From Taxawa tesnikishii (nom. ined.) (lineage: Eukaryota; Ascomycota; Dothideomycetes; Dothideales): a DNA stretch of 64,000 nt. The stretch is taken from contig JAPDRO010000015.1 of assembly GCA_030247885.1 (NCBI GenBank), positions 1-64,000 on the forward strand. Reading direction: 5' to 3'. Below are positions 37,271 to 48,642 of the stretch, piece after piece. The notes under the pieces are model-generated. The model worked only from the letters and a program-made list of their open reading frames with translations, did not search any database and had not been told where the DNA came from. Numbering within the stretch: the first letter of the stretch is position 1; each line of letters begins with the position of its first letter. Made by a program: the position numbers and the translations under genes.

Positions 37271-37794
37271 GGCCGATTGAAGTAGTGTGTAAACAGGAGT
37301 GATGTCAGTCTACAGCGGGAGGAGTGGAGGGGAGCGAGCGGCATAGAAGGGGGGGGGAATCGGGCTCGTCCGCGCATCTTTTGTTCTGTTTACTCGCTTC
37401 ATGATGCTGACGCTGATGCTGGTGCTGGTGCTGATGCTAACGTTGATGCTGATGCTCATGCCCGTTCAGACTTTCAACTTCCGACTAATGTTTGCATCGT
37501 GATTGGGAGGAAGTCGCGTTGGGCGACGTCAATGTGACAGCTATAGATCTTAGCGCATGCAGGTCCGGGTGCCCGTCTCGCGTATCTGCCGCTATACCCC
37601 TTCTGTAGACCCGTACCCCGTACCCGTCTTGGCTCCGCACCTCTCCTTGCCTTGCTCGTGATTCGTCATTCGTGATTCGCTCAGCTATTGTAGGCAACAA
37701 CAGAATCACAATCACAATCACAATCACAATCCTCCGCAAGCCTCCATCCACCCTGGTCTCCCTCCGCCTTCTGCCCCGTCCCCGTCGCTTGTCC
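37271..37794. repeat. Intergenic region with GATGCT and CAATCA simple repeats
   Basis: Imperfect GATGCT/GGTGCT units fill 37401-37460 and about four ACAATC units lie at 37703-37730. A G9 run is at 37351-37359. No gene is visible. The region lies between the 5' end of the dehydrogenase and the 3' end of the carboxypeptidase. Confidence 0.7.
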
Positions 37795-39645
37795 TCACCG
37801 CACCTTCCAGACCGGCACCAAGCTCCTTCTCTTGTTCTCCACCTCCCTCTTCGTCTCCGTACCGTTGACCGGATTCGGCTCGTTCGTAGTGGTATTGTAC
37901 GTCGCATCCTGCGGTACCTCCACAAACTGCACAGTTGCGTTGCCCTCTCTGTACGTGCTCTTGGCCGTTCCACGCGTCTTGTAACTCGGACGGACGGTGC
38001 GTGTACCTGTAGCGAGGTCCTTGCCCGCGATCGCGCGCTCGAAGAGTTCCAGGGAGGCGAGGGGTTGGTAGAAGGGCACTTCGTGGCCTGCGCATGAAAC
38101 ATCAGTTACAAAGGTCCCGGGGGGAGAGGAAATAGAAGGGGCGGGAGTAAAGGGGGCATGTGGAGGCATCACAAAGAAATGGCACGGGCACAACATACCA
38201 CTCTCGTAAATCCTGACAAAGGCAAACTTCCCACTCTGCTTGATCTGGCCATGCACAACGCTGTCAGAGGTGGTCATGTTAACGTATCCGGCAGACGAGA
38301 AACCCGGCGCCTGCACCTCGTTTGCAACGACTTCTCCACCCAGCCAATTGCAGTTGTAGTCCGCATCGCCGGCGTACAGCACAACCGTCAACCCCTGCGC
38401 GATGAGTCCACGCAGCGCCTGGATGGTTCCGTCCTCACGGTCATCATCACCCGTAGTGCCGAACGCCGTGCCCACGGTCCTGCTGCTGGTACTGAAATTC
38501 TGGTATGCGCCAATGGCCTGCTGCACCGCGGGCGAGTTCAAGTACTCGACAAAGAAGCTAGGCGGGAACGGATCGTCTAGGAATTCGCGAATATCGTACT
38601 CGTCCCTGTTCGCGATGTTGTCGAGCACGGCCTCGACTTCGTTGGCGCAGAAGTCGTCAGCTGCGCTGCAGATATCGTTTAAGCCGGACGTGTAGCAGTC
38701 GACCGTCTGATCGTAGCAATTTCCGGGTCCGTAAAGGGCGTTGTACATCTGTGCCTGAACACTGGAGTTAAAGGGCGAGTAGTCGTAGGTGTTGCCTGGG
38801 TAGACGGTGAAGTTGTAGTAGGCCTGGTATTGGACCAACGGATCGTACCACCCGTTGCCGATCAGCACGGTCTGCAGGTTGATGTGCTGGCCTGCGATGG
38901 AATGATTGGCGATGAGGGCATTCTGGCTCTCGATGTACGAATTGAAGATGGGCCCGTAGTGGCCGCCGTAACTCTCGGTGGCGAAGTTGAACTCATGGCG
39001 GGAGTATTGCGGCATGGCACCCATGAAGCCTTGAATGGTTTTCCAGAAGTTCGGTGCTGCGTTCGCTGTCGAGTTGGCGGTGAGGGTCGCGTTCGGTTGC
39101 GAGTAGGTAGCGCATGTGTTTCCTGATTCCATCACGAAGTCTGGGCAGGTCGCATTGGGGAGCTGCACAATCGTTCCTTGGTCCTTGTATCCGGGAATGG
39201 GGACGCTGTAGGAGAAACCGACTTGGGCGGGCTGATCGATGAAGATCATGTTGCTGGCCTCATTCCACGCGTAGGGGTTGTTCACGACGGTCATGTTCTC
39301 ATCGATACGGCATGGTCCTAATTCCTGGAACAGACCGATCATGGAAGATGAGCCAGGCCCACCATTGATCCAAACAGTGAGAGGCGCCTTTGAAGGGTCG
39401 CCCTTGCGGGTCTCGAAAAACCAGAAGAAGATGTGTTCGTTCTCTGCGACATCGACATAACCGGAGTAAGACTTAACGGATGGGTTAAGCTCACAAATGC
39501 CGGTAGGAACCTCCTTGTACCTAACCGGGATATCGGCGTAGCCGGTCGAATGAGTCCAGTTTGTAGGAGCTGGCACGAACTGTGCAAAAATGGAAGGTAC
39601 CAGAGACAGGGCGATGGAAGCGGCCGTGAGGAAAGAAGGCGCCAT
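37795..39645 (-). CDS. Secreted serine carboxypeptidase (family S10)
   Basis: Exons 39645-38199 and 38087-37795 give 579 residues. The signal peptide is MAPSFLTAASIALSLVPSIFAQ. S10 landmarks are WINGGPGSSS (oxyanion region), the catalytic Ser in ATESYGGHYGP, the catalytic Asp in YAGDADYNCNW and the catalytic His in ESGHEVPFYQP. Many N-glycosylation sequons (NWT, NMT, NAT, NST, NFS) fit secretion. The 111-nt intron (GTATGT...GCGCAG) is a multiple of three and has no stop, so the region also reads straight through. I call it an intron because removing it joins ES-GHEVPF, the invariant His motif. It releases C-terminal residues from extracellular or vacuolar peptides. Confidence 0.92.
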   Translation of the reverse strand: MAPSFLTAASIALSLVPSIFAQFVPAPTNWTHSTGYADIPVRYKEVPTGICELNPSVKSYSGYVDVAENEHIFFWFFETRKGDPSKAPLTVWINGGPGSSSMIGLFQELGPCRIDENMTVVNNPYAWNEASNMIFIDQPAQVGFSYSVPIPGYKDQGTIVQLPNATCPDFVMESGNTCATYSQPNATLTANSTANAAPNFWKTIQGFMGAMPQYSRHEFNFATESYGGHYGPIFNSYIESQNALIANHSIAGQHINLQTVLIGNGWYDPLVQYQAYYNFTVYPGNTYDYSPFNSSVQAQMYNALYGPGNCYDQTVDCYTSGLNDICSAADDFCANEVEAVLDNIANRDEYDIREFLDDPFPPSFFVEYLNSPAVQQAIGAYQNFSTSSRTVGTAFGTTGDDDREDGTIQALRGLIAQGLTVVLYAGDADYNCNWLGGEVVANEVQAPGFSSAGYVNMTTSDSVVHGQIKQSGKFAFVRIYESGMLCPCHFFVMPPHAPFTPAPSISSPPGTFVTDVSCAGHEVPFYQPLASLELFERAIAGKDLATGTRTVRPSYKTRGTAKSTYREGNATVQFVEVPQDATYNTTTNEPNPVNGTETKREVENKRRSLVPVWKVR

Positions 39646-40256
39646 TGTGATTCTCCGGATTGGGCTCGAGGCGACCTGAGGGTGTACTTTCCGGAGGGCC
39701 GCGAGCGATTTAGAGTAACGAGCTCAAGCGGAGAACATGGGCAAAGGAGATAAGAAACACTAGAGAACGAGTGTGCACATCACTGTCACCTTACCGTCGT
39801 GGCGAGTTATTGCTAGTTGTGCAAATGCTACAGCTCCTCACCGCCGTCATTATGCATTGTTGACGTCGACTAACAATGCCCAAAACAGGACGTCTTAGCG
39901 ACGCTTAGCAGGGTTGAAGCTCCATGATGCGATAAGACTTGTATTGATGAGGAAGTTGGATGGAAGCTTGTCCATGTTTGGGTTGTGCTTCGTGTGGGGA
40001 GAGGTTGCACCCTCGTGTCACGCTTTCTCCGGCAGCTAACCGGATGCGGCAGATGTATACAGTCAGCATTCGGAAACACCTCGGATTCGAGCATGCGATC
40101 TGTCTGATTAAGATCTTAGCTATCTCATAGCACTCCATGAAGCAATACTGAATGCTAACAGATGGACAGAAGTAAGGAGATATCGGGAACGCCACGGCAC
40201 GCCGTATGCCTCAACAGCTCCATCATGAAAACACCTCTCCCCAGCCATACATCTCA
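39646..40256. other. Upstream region of the carboxypeptidase, no gene
   Basis: Normal composition, no supported ORF. It also includes the 3' flank of the P450 gene. Confidence 0.5.
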
Positions 40257-42478
40257 TCACCTTTGTTCCCGTCCTTCCAAAAACCCTCGAGTCCTCAAAC
40301 TCCCCTCCATCTTCAGACTCATCCACTCCCTTGCCACATACTCGGCACGCGCCTGCTTCCTGATAGTCAAGCCAAACTTGAACGGCTTCGGTTTCGCAAT
40401 CAACAAGCTGGAATAGTCGAGTGTCGGGTCCGACTTTTCCGAGGGCTTCGAGCTATTGTCCCGGCCGAACATACTGTCCACGCTCAGCATCTCCGGCCGA
40501 CCTGCCATCGCGGGCTTGCCTTTCGGTGACGATGATGGCGTGGCAATGCCGGTTTGCGCACTCGTATGCGGTTTGTCTTCGAAGAAAGCGGGAAATTGGC
40601 CAGGTAAGCTGATGATGGGATAATCTTCCGCCTGTTCTACTTTCCTGAGCTCCTGCTCGAGTTTGTGGCCGAAGAGCTCGGCTTCGATTTGTTCTTCTTC
40701 CGGCGGTGTGTGAGGGCCTGTCGGCAGGCCGATCACGGAACTGCGGGCTCGCTTCTTCATGGACTTGGACCGAGTTGGGATGAGTTCCGCGGCCGAAGGG
40801 GTGGGTACGGCCTCTTCGCTGTTTTTGGGGATGACGTTCATGGAGAACATCCAGGCCATACTGCCAATCCCGACGAAAAGGTCTGCTTCGGTCACATCCA
40901 TGCCTTGGCATGTTCGCCGGCCGTAGCCAAATTGACTGTAGGATGTAATGGTTGGGTATTTGGAAAGAGGTTCTTGGAATGTTGGGAACTCTGGCTGCAG
41001 CCACCGAAGCGGGTTGAATGCGTCGGGGTCGTGGAACACTTCGGGGTCGCGGCTGATGGACCATTCGAGAGGGTGGATGATGGAACCAGCGGGGATGTGG
41101 TAGCCTTCATAGACATCGTCCTTGACGAGTTCGTGCGGGATGCCTGTGTACTGGTTAGCCGAGGATTTTGTAGTATGCATTTGTAGATTCACCAGTAGGG
41201 ACAGGAGGCCGCCATCTCATGGTCTCCCGGATGAAAGCACGGAGTACGGGCATATCTGGCATATCGCTGAACTTTGGCATTCTGTCGCCCAGGACGCGGT
41301 CGATCTCTTCGTGGAGGATGGGTTGGAACTGCGGGTAGTGGCACATGGCGAGGCAGAAGCTCTGCATTGGTGCTGCAATAGTCAACGCGCCGGCGATGCC
41401 ATGCATGCCAACAGCATGCGCTCCCTCAAGGTCGGATGCAAAGCCCCAAGAGGACTTGTTCTCCAGAAAGTGGCGCATCCATGACTGCGGCGCGGAGGAC
41501 TCTTGCGGGTTCTGTGACAGCTTGTTGTCGGACATCGGGGAGGATAGACTAATGCTTCGCGCAACCTCGTCTTGCATGGTTGTGAAAAACTTCTGTTCTG
41601 TCCTGGCCCGTCGCCGCTCCCATGCCTTTGCAGGAACCAACTTCTCGGGCAGAGACATGGCGAACGGAAGCTTGTTTATCAAGGAACCGGTAGGCGAAAC
41701 TCCAATGAGAAGCTCTCTTGCCCTTTGTTTCAGCTCATCGGCAGGGGTGGGTGTTCCCCACGCGAGGCGCGATGTGACGCGGGCAATGTATGATTCTAAG
41801 GAGTGGTTGTATTGGGAAGGATCGGTCATCAGCTCGAAGAGCAATCGGATAGATTCCAGCTCCGGATAACCGTAGAAGGAGGCTTTGGCAGATTTATCCA
41901 TGATCTGCTTTGCGAATTTGCGCTGACGAGTCCAGAGCTCTGCCCATGTGTAAGCAGAACCGCAGGATCGGAGGGGTACTTTGCGCCTCACCATTCTTAC
42001 TCATCAATGGTAAATACTTCCCACTCGTGCGATTGTCATCCTCAAGCGCTGGTATATGTGGCCTGTCGGAGTAGATTGCGCTTCGTTTTGAAAGAAGATC
42101 CGCAGCGACCCTGTCACGCGAGATCCAGACATGGTTGGTGCCAGCCAGATTGCATTGATAGACGGGACCATATTTCTGCCCCCACTCGTGGAATTTGAGG
42201 AAGCTGTTCTTCTCAGGGACGTCTGGCACGCTGCCAAGAATGGGGTAACCTATGAGACTGGAGTCAGTAACATGCAATCGAACGTAGACACAGCAGTTTC
42301 TATACGTGAAGTCCTTGCAAGGAGCGTAAAGGGGTGGCTACGGGAATGCAAGCTTACCTCTTGGGCCCGGCAGCTTTTGTACACCCGCCGGCAGGTTCTT
42401 TCTGCTGTTGGATATGGATTCGACGATGAGTATGACGCCAAGAACCACAGCAACAGCCAGCAGTGAGAGAAGAGCCAT
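40257..42478 (-). CDS. Cytochrome P450 monooxygenase
   Basis: Four exons (42478-42358, 42249-41992, 41939-41193, 41143-40257), all GT-AG, give 670 residues. The N-terminal anchor MALLSLLAVAVVLGVILIV is followed by a proline-rich KLPGPRGYPILGS hinge. The I-helix region is near HGIAGALT. The ExxR motif is FIRETMRW, followed by the PERF-equivalent FNPLRWL. The heme-binding loop FGYGRRTCQGMD supplies the Cys ligand. The length is unusual: most fungal P450s are 500-550 residues. The excess is a Pro/Ser/Glu-rich insertion of about 120 residues after the heme loop, before a normal-looking C-terminal IAKPKPFKFGLTIRKQ. It is an ER-membrane enzyme with unknown substrate. The start was chosen at the Met beginning the anchor. 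Confidence 0.9.
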
Positions 42479-43973
42479 GATGACGAGGGGCGATTTGTCT
42501 GTCGCAGGTGGTGGAGATGAAAAAGAAAATGGAAAGGAGTAGCACAAAAGCACAGAGCCAATAGTGAAGTCTGGGTACAGAGGCGCACTTGTATCGATAG
42601 GAGTACCAAACAGAAAAGAGTGGCAGCGATAAGGAAAATATATGTGGGAGCGGAAAGAGACGGGACGGACGAATGACAGATATATAAGAGAGAAAGAGAG
42701 GTGTGGCCTGGAGCACAGGGGAGAACTCCAAAAGGAAAGAGGTGCCCAGCATCAAACTTCTCTTGGTGTCGTTGGCATCACTTACCATAGAAGAGCATAT
42801 TCCTGATAGCCCCGCCAGCGCCCGTCGGGTAATCCACCGCGGTCATGCTCTGGAGGCTGCTCTTCTTGCCGTGCCGGCGGTTTCGGTTCGCGATTAGAAT
42901 AGCGTACACCTTGGTCAGGCTTGGGGAAGTGGGTGTGCGGCCTGCTTAGGTCAGAGTCAGGACAGAGAGCAGGGGGCACGTTTGCGGTGTACAGGTGGGT
43001 CAGCGCTCCAGTTTCTGTACGTATGCCGCGGGGATATACCGCGCAGAAGGCATGAATCTTGCCAGTCTGCAGAAGAGCACACGCCTGGTCAACACCACAC
43101 ACGATGTAGCGAGGCCGGACGCGAATCACGGTGAAGGATCCGGGGCAAGACAAACTGCTGATCGCAACGGACGTTCAGATGTCTGTAACAGGCATGTAGC
43201 CGGAAATAGAAACCCTGTGTTTCGCCACTTGAGAGTTTGTTGCCCGGATACGGCTGCGACAAGGCATCGAGACGACAGACGAAAGCCAGAGAGGAGAAGT
43301 AGAGGGAAATGTGCCAAACTGAGTCGCGCGGGTATGAAACGGTGCGTGGCTCAAAACATGCCAGCTAAACCCTCTCTGGCGGCTGCCGGCAAGTACGCGA
43401 AGCCGCGGAGGCTACGGCCCGAAGGGGAAAAGGACTGGCCGATCAGCAGATCAGCGAATGCTTATCTTTTGCTCGAGCCGCTCAGAGGCGCTCGGTGGCG
43501 GGATTTCATACATTAGCGCGCTGGTGCCCTTGTGTTCTTTGTCAACCTCACTCGTTGTCGGCTCTCCTCACAGTCATCCGCACCAATCTTTTAGCGGGTG
43601 AATGACACTTTTGCTGAGCTTTTGGCATTCTGGGCTTCCAAAGCGCACACTCAGCTGAGCGCTGGGCAAAGAGTCTTTTGCGAAATGGGAAACATCGCCC
43701 AGGATGCCAATCTACAGCTCAGTTGCACCCATCGAGCATGGCATTCATTCCGGAACACAATATTTTGTTAGCCTCCGCGGAGCACGTGCGTAACAAGGCC
43801 GTATCCTCATGAAAACCAGAACACGTATCCACACAGAACTCTACGTTGATAAACCTGCATGAGCAGGACGGTGCCGCACCTTGACGACGATCAACCCTGC
43901 GTCAGAAATCTTCCGAGTTGCCGATCCACTGGGTTTGACACCCCCTACCTCACGGATACGGAACTTATTCGTA

Positions 43974-44005
43974 CACGCTCACGCTCACGCTCACGCTCAC
44001 GCTTT
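43974..44005. repeat. ACGCTC hexanucleotide repeat
   Basis: Five perfect ACGCTC units in intergenic DNA. Confidence 0.85.
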
Positions 44006-46089
44006 GCCTTTGGAGCCCCACCGACAAGAGCGGCTTGCACCTCGGGTTTTCGCTCCCGAATGATCGCGATCGGACAGAAGTTCGAATGCCAAGTACTCAC
44101 TTTCGTGCTAACCTACAGTAATTCCTCCGCTGTACCATCCAAGGCCCACTAAGGGTTCGGCTCAATAGCCAGCAATGGCTGCTTGTAAACCCAACAGCTG
44201 GGCGACAAGACTTCAAGTGGGCCACTTCCGCTCTGCATCCTTGCTGGTCGCGTTGAATCCCTTCCAAGCACGCGAAACAATCCTTGAACAGCACGCGAGG
44301 CCTCGTCATCTCGGGTTCTTGGACAAGCTTGACGACTGCTCCTTTTGGATACCTACGCTGCAGCTAACACAATGCGACCCAAGTATTCTCCCCGGATATG
44401 GAGCAAGCCTGCTTCCGTCTGCCGCAAACTGGACATCTCATGTTGATCGTTTCCGTAAGGATGGCTGCTTTCTTGCGTGTGGGTCTGACAACGCGAGGTT
44501 TGCAGAACACCCATCCGACGGCTCACTGATCTGCATCAACCCGCAGTATCAACCGACATGTCAGTTCAGGTGACTACCACGCACGGCCCGAACAGCGAGG
44601 GATGACAGCAAGTTCTCCGCCGCAACCAGCCCTTTCTCCACCGCGATTGGCCCATCGGCCTTCATATCTGCCGCGGGATCTCAGCTATACCACTTACGAC
44701 ATGAACGCCACAACGTCGTACCATACAGCAGCATGTGATGCGGTATCTCTCAGAGTGGATCATGGCAATCCTTCGCCTCGAACCACCATTCTCCATACAA
44801 GATACCAAGCAAACCTTCCAAGCGAATATTTCCAGAGCTGAACGTATCCAAGTTGGATGATAGCCTAGCGTGCCCGCTTCCTGTCCGCCGAGGCGTTGAT
44901 GAGATATTTCTGGATACGCCAATGTGGCCCAGCAACGCGGCTCGACAGCGTGGCAGATGTTCGTACGAGCCGCGTGAGGGAAATCACCCATAGGTTGGAA
45001 ATTTTTAAAAACAAAATCCGTTCTAGCTAACCGGCCAAGCTACAAGAGGGTGTGGCGCAGCTGCGATCCAATATATTGGCCCTCATGCATTCGGTGTCCG
45101 GGAACTTCGAAGGGATGATGGAGTCGCAACGGTATCGGTCTTTAGTAGTGCAAAAGCGCCGGAGAGGCGATGCCTATATACTATCTCGTGCGAAAGCTCA
45201 GTGGCTACTATTGGAGTACTTCTTATACGTAAACTGTGAGGGAAAACACGCTTCTGTACTGATTTATATAGCCTTAACAAGGTTAGTTAGGGTTAGATGA
45301 GCCTCAAAGCCTTACAAATAGTCCCTCAGTTTACTGGCTTCGAAGAGAATACCTTAAGTTACCCCAGTAGGACGAAGAGGTAGTGTAAAGACAACTGCCT
45401 AATGCGGAAAGCGTACGGTGAAGCAATAATCGTCTCACCAACACACTAGTTTTGTGCTATCAAACCTATACTAAAAAGAGTTTCAAGGGACGCATAAACC
45501 AACTGATTTCCCCAAAGTCCCCTTAGCACTTCACGGGGTCGCAGTAGCTACCGGCATACTAGCGATATAGTTAACATCGTACTCACTCGCAGTTGCACAC
45601 GATGGAATGTCAGGTGCAACTTGGTGCGCCTACCTACCGGGACCGAACTGTTAGACATCATTAGCACTGTGAGCATCTTGGATATCACTTGACATTTGAC
45701 CTCTTGTTAGGTCGCCTGAAGAACAACGACTTACCTGTATCGGATTGCATCCGGGCAGTTTAGTGAATCTGCCGGTAACAGTCTCCTTCGCAGGATTCGG
45801 GACAGTACAAGTCGTAGGCGAAGTGACAGTACCACCTGAGACAGTTGAACGTTTATCCATGCCTGAGGTTCCCGCGTTGTAGGTATTGATGATGGTTTGA
45901 AGGGTGTTCTGATTCCAACCGCTGATCTACGCCCTCAACTCTCAATATGATATGCTCTCGAACAAACATCTTCAAGAGTTTTGATGTGTGCTGAAGGCGG
46001 ACATGGCACCTGGGACACATGCAGGTATGATGGTGATCAGCAGGTCTGGCCAGAACCCCGTACGATAGTGGACGGAAAAGACGGAGAGT

Positions 46090-46090
<1 letters not shown>

Positions 46091-46119
<29 letters not shown>
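46091..46119. repeat. CAG trinucleotide repeat
   Basis: About ten CAG units. Open on all frames, which creates poly-Ser and poly-Cys open frames that I do not accept as genes. Confidence 0.9.
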
Positions 46120-46120
<1 letters not shown>

Positions 46121-46787
46121 TGTACCTGCTGTCGAACGGTCCAACAGGGCAAAGAGGTTCCGCACCAAAAGTACGTTAATAGCCCATCACAGGTCTGCCC
46201 TGTATGAAACCGATGCGAACGGTAGAATGTTGAGGTCGCCGTGGCTCCGCTGTGATCGGCCTCAGGCTCCAAGGCAGAGAACGTGGGGTTTGTTCACAAT
46301 GAGTTCTCAGGCCACCCTCGAAGGATCGCGTCTCCTGATCCAAACAGCGCCGCAGCGATCTGCGTCAACGTGCTCATCAGCGCTTGGCTCTTGATCTGAG
46401 TGCATCTCTCGCACATCAATGTCAAAGAAAAGGGGATAGAAGGATCGCCGAACGGTATAATAGGCACAGTTGCCAAGCACGCTGAAGCGGGATCACCGGG
46501 ACGAGCAAGGCTGAGCATCATCACATGCGCCGCAGGTATGAACATGTCTTGGAACAACGTCTCCTTCCTATCTTGCAGACCGTGCTTCTATGAATTAGAG
46601 TAAAGTGCTACTTCTGCCATACGAGCTTGACATACACCCATCTTCCACAAACACCTCAATCAGGAACCTAATCCACATCCATAAGGTCACCAGGAAGTTC
46701 ACTACGCAGTTCACTAAGGCAACCTAACTTCATTATACCGCATACATTTGAACGACGTAAGCACGGCACAGCACGCCGAGATCCACA

Positions 46788-47431
46788 ATGGCACCCGCAA
46801 ATCTCTACGAGCTCACGACCACAAACAAGAAAAGGACAAAAGCCATCGTGAAACCGTCCAACACTCCATCACCCATCTTCGACCTCGACCTATCATGGTG
46901 CATGCGTGACCTCTCGCCCAAGAAAGGCCAACACAGCATCGTCATGCGTAGCCTCTCTTCTCCATCCTCCACATCCGAAGTATCAGGAAACGGAGACGCG
47001 CCAGTCATAGGAACCTGTGATCTGTCCTTCAAATCGCTCTCGAATCCCATACACCTCGGGCTAGGCGACCCGGAATCTGCGCCGGAGAGCGTGATACGGG
47101 AGGATCTGCGTTGCACCAAGAAATGGATGACGAACGGTTTCGAGCTCAGCGTTGACCTGGGGAGGGGCAGGGGAGGAAGGTGTTCCTCTGGAAGCGGACG
47201 CACAGTGCTGGAAATCCGGCACGGATGTTCGATTGGCTGCATCTGAAGATGGTGGAGCAGGGGAGTCAGAGGGTCGTTGCTCGTTTCGTGCACAACCCTC
47301 TATGGGGATGCAAACGAGGTGTTTTCGAGCTGGAGGAGTACGATGGGGGCCAGGACTGGGATAAGATTGTTATCCTGAGCGGAAGTGCTGTATTGGAGTA
47401 TCTGAGAAAGATGTCTGGGTATTCGTATTGA
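46788..47431 (+). CDS. Conserved-looking protein of unknown function (frame break)
   Basis: It starts MAPANLYELTTTNKKRTKAIVK at 46788. About 214 residues are obtained if one base is missing near 47177, where a GGGGAGGAAGG run lies. The frame before it ends in a glycine-rich VDLGRG, and the frame after it continues VFLWKRTHSAGNP and ends at 47431 with LRKMSGYSY. Both halves are well ordered, with Trp-rich strands (FLWKR, FDWLHLKM, NPLWGCKRGVFELEEY) and a final helix. The layout recalls a beta-barrel such as the tubby/LURP-one fold, but that is a guess. No signal peptide or membrane span. The gene is convergent with the one at 48047-47588. Confidence 0.65.
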
Positions 47432-47587
47432 GTGCGGATGTCTGATCCCTCATTTACTCCTTTTGTGTATCGGAAACTGCACAACTCACATATCCAAATC
47501 GACTTCCAGATCTGTGAACTGCCAAGCGGTCCGAAATTCTTAACCCTTCAACATCTCCGTCCCTCTCCCATCCACTCCCCTCACTTC

Positions 47588-48047
47588 CTAATACATCTGT
47601 GGCTTCTGGTCCGCGTTCTCGACAGCGGGGACCCAGCCAACTCTTCCACTAGCATAGAGCTCCACCTTCGGCTTCGCATTCTCCAACTCCTCTTTGTCCA
47701 AAACACCCGCCTTTACAATCTTCTTTCCCTCCAGAATTCCGTTCTCAGTCCAGAGCGTGGTGCCACAGTTGTCACAAAAATAGTTTCGCACCGGCTTTCC
47801 CGAATCTGCCGTGTGCTCCCATACCTTCGTGTTGCCGGAAACCTTGAAATCCTCGGACGCGACGATGTTGTTGATGCTGAAGGCGGAGCCGCTGCTTCTC
47901 TGGCAATCGCGACAATGGCAGACAACCTAAGTGGTATGTTAGCGTGATTGATGGTTGAGGGGAAGACGGAGGAGGACGGACTTTGTTGGCTGGTTCGGCG
48001 GTGTAGGAAATTTGGATTTTGCCGCAGGCGCAGGATCCGGAAGGCAT
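47588..48047 (-). CDS. GFA/CENP-V-family protein (glutathione-dependent formaldehyde-activating type)
   Basis: Exons 48047-47982 and 47926-47588 (55-nt intron, donor GTCCGT, acceptor TTAG) give 134 residues. Zinc ligands are in the family's order: CACGKI near the N-terminus, CHCRDCQ after the intron, and CDNCGT in the second half, with the conserved SSGSAFS and TLW. The length is normal for the family. Members bind zinc and, in bacteria, speed the addition of glutathione to formaldehyde. Fungal members are mostly uncharacterised, so the reaction here is not established. Confidence 0.88.
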
Positions 48048-48642
48048 GATCGCTCAGTGTTTCTGATTCCTTTTCCGAAAGTGTTGCTGTCTCGTTACGA
48101 CGTTGCTACGTGGTACGATATGGTCTCCTTCACCCATCCTCCGCTTGCGCAAGGGAACTGTGCGCATTATGTAGGTTAGGCGCGGCGATCGTAGTCGGCG
48201 TAATTTGAGTGTGTGTACGGCGTAGACGTAGTTAGCTGAATCTTGACGATGGAGGCGCTCCGGTTGATCATTTCGAAGCGTTCTAGAACAACTGATCTGT
48301 GGGAAGACGGACGGACGGACTCAAGCTTCTCGATAGGTACGCGGTACGCACAAATCTCGGGCCAGGTTGGGGCTCTGCGGGGAAGACGTGGGGTCACATC
48401 TCCGTTCTTCCAGGATCAAGCTGCAATATTCAGAGGATGATGTGGTGAAAAGGTCAGCATGTATGGCGATATATGATGTTCGGGTCAAAAGTGATTGGAC
48501 AATGCGCACAAGTCAGTCATAAAGCATGCAATTTGGGTATCTATCATCTATATCGTACACTCGTGTAAAGCCGTATTGTTCCTCCTAGGAGAGCGCATTA
48601 CATCCTCGGTCGAAGCAGGCAAGCCTTCCTTGCATCATCGCC
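48048..48642. other. Intergenic region, no gene
   Basis: It holds the upstream region of the GFA-type gene and the 3' flank of the PQ-loop gene. I see no supported ORF. Confidence 0.5.

Larger units (their letters stand above)
42479..46787. other. 4.3-kb interval without a convincing gene
   Basis: Open frames are short and contradictory. A stretch on the minus strand at about 45930-45725 has exon-like features (an acceptor GGCGTAG before ISGWNQNTLQ and a donor GTAAGT after LPGCNPIQ at 45735), which may be one exon of a decayed or unrecognised multi-exon gene. Other points are an (ACGCTC)n run, a CAG run and a short TTAGGG-type motif near 45.29 kb. Confidence 0.45.

Noticed and set aside
42782-43153. 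123-codon minus-strand frame upstream of the P450
   Set aside because: Composition is not protein-like, with no motif and no splice link to the P450.
45853-46394. Frames with poly-Cys (minus) and poly-Ser (plus) tracts
   Set aside because: Both come from the CAG microsatellite. Flanking residues show no protein-like pattern in either frame.
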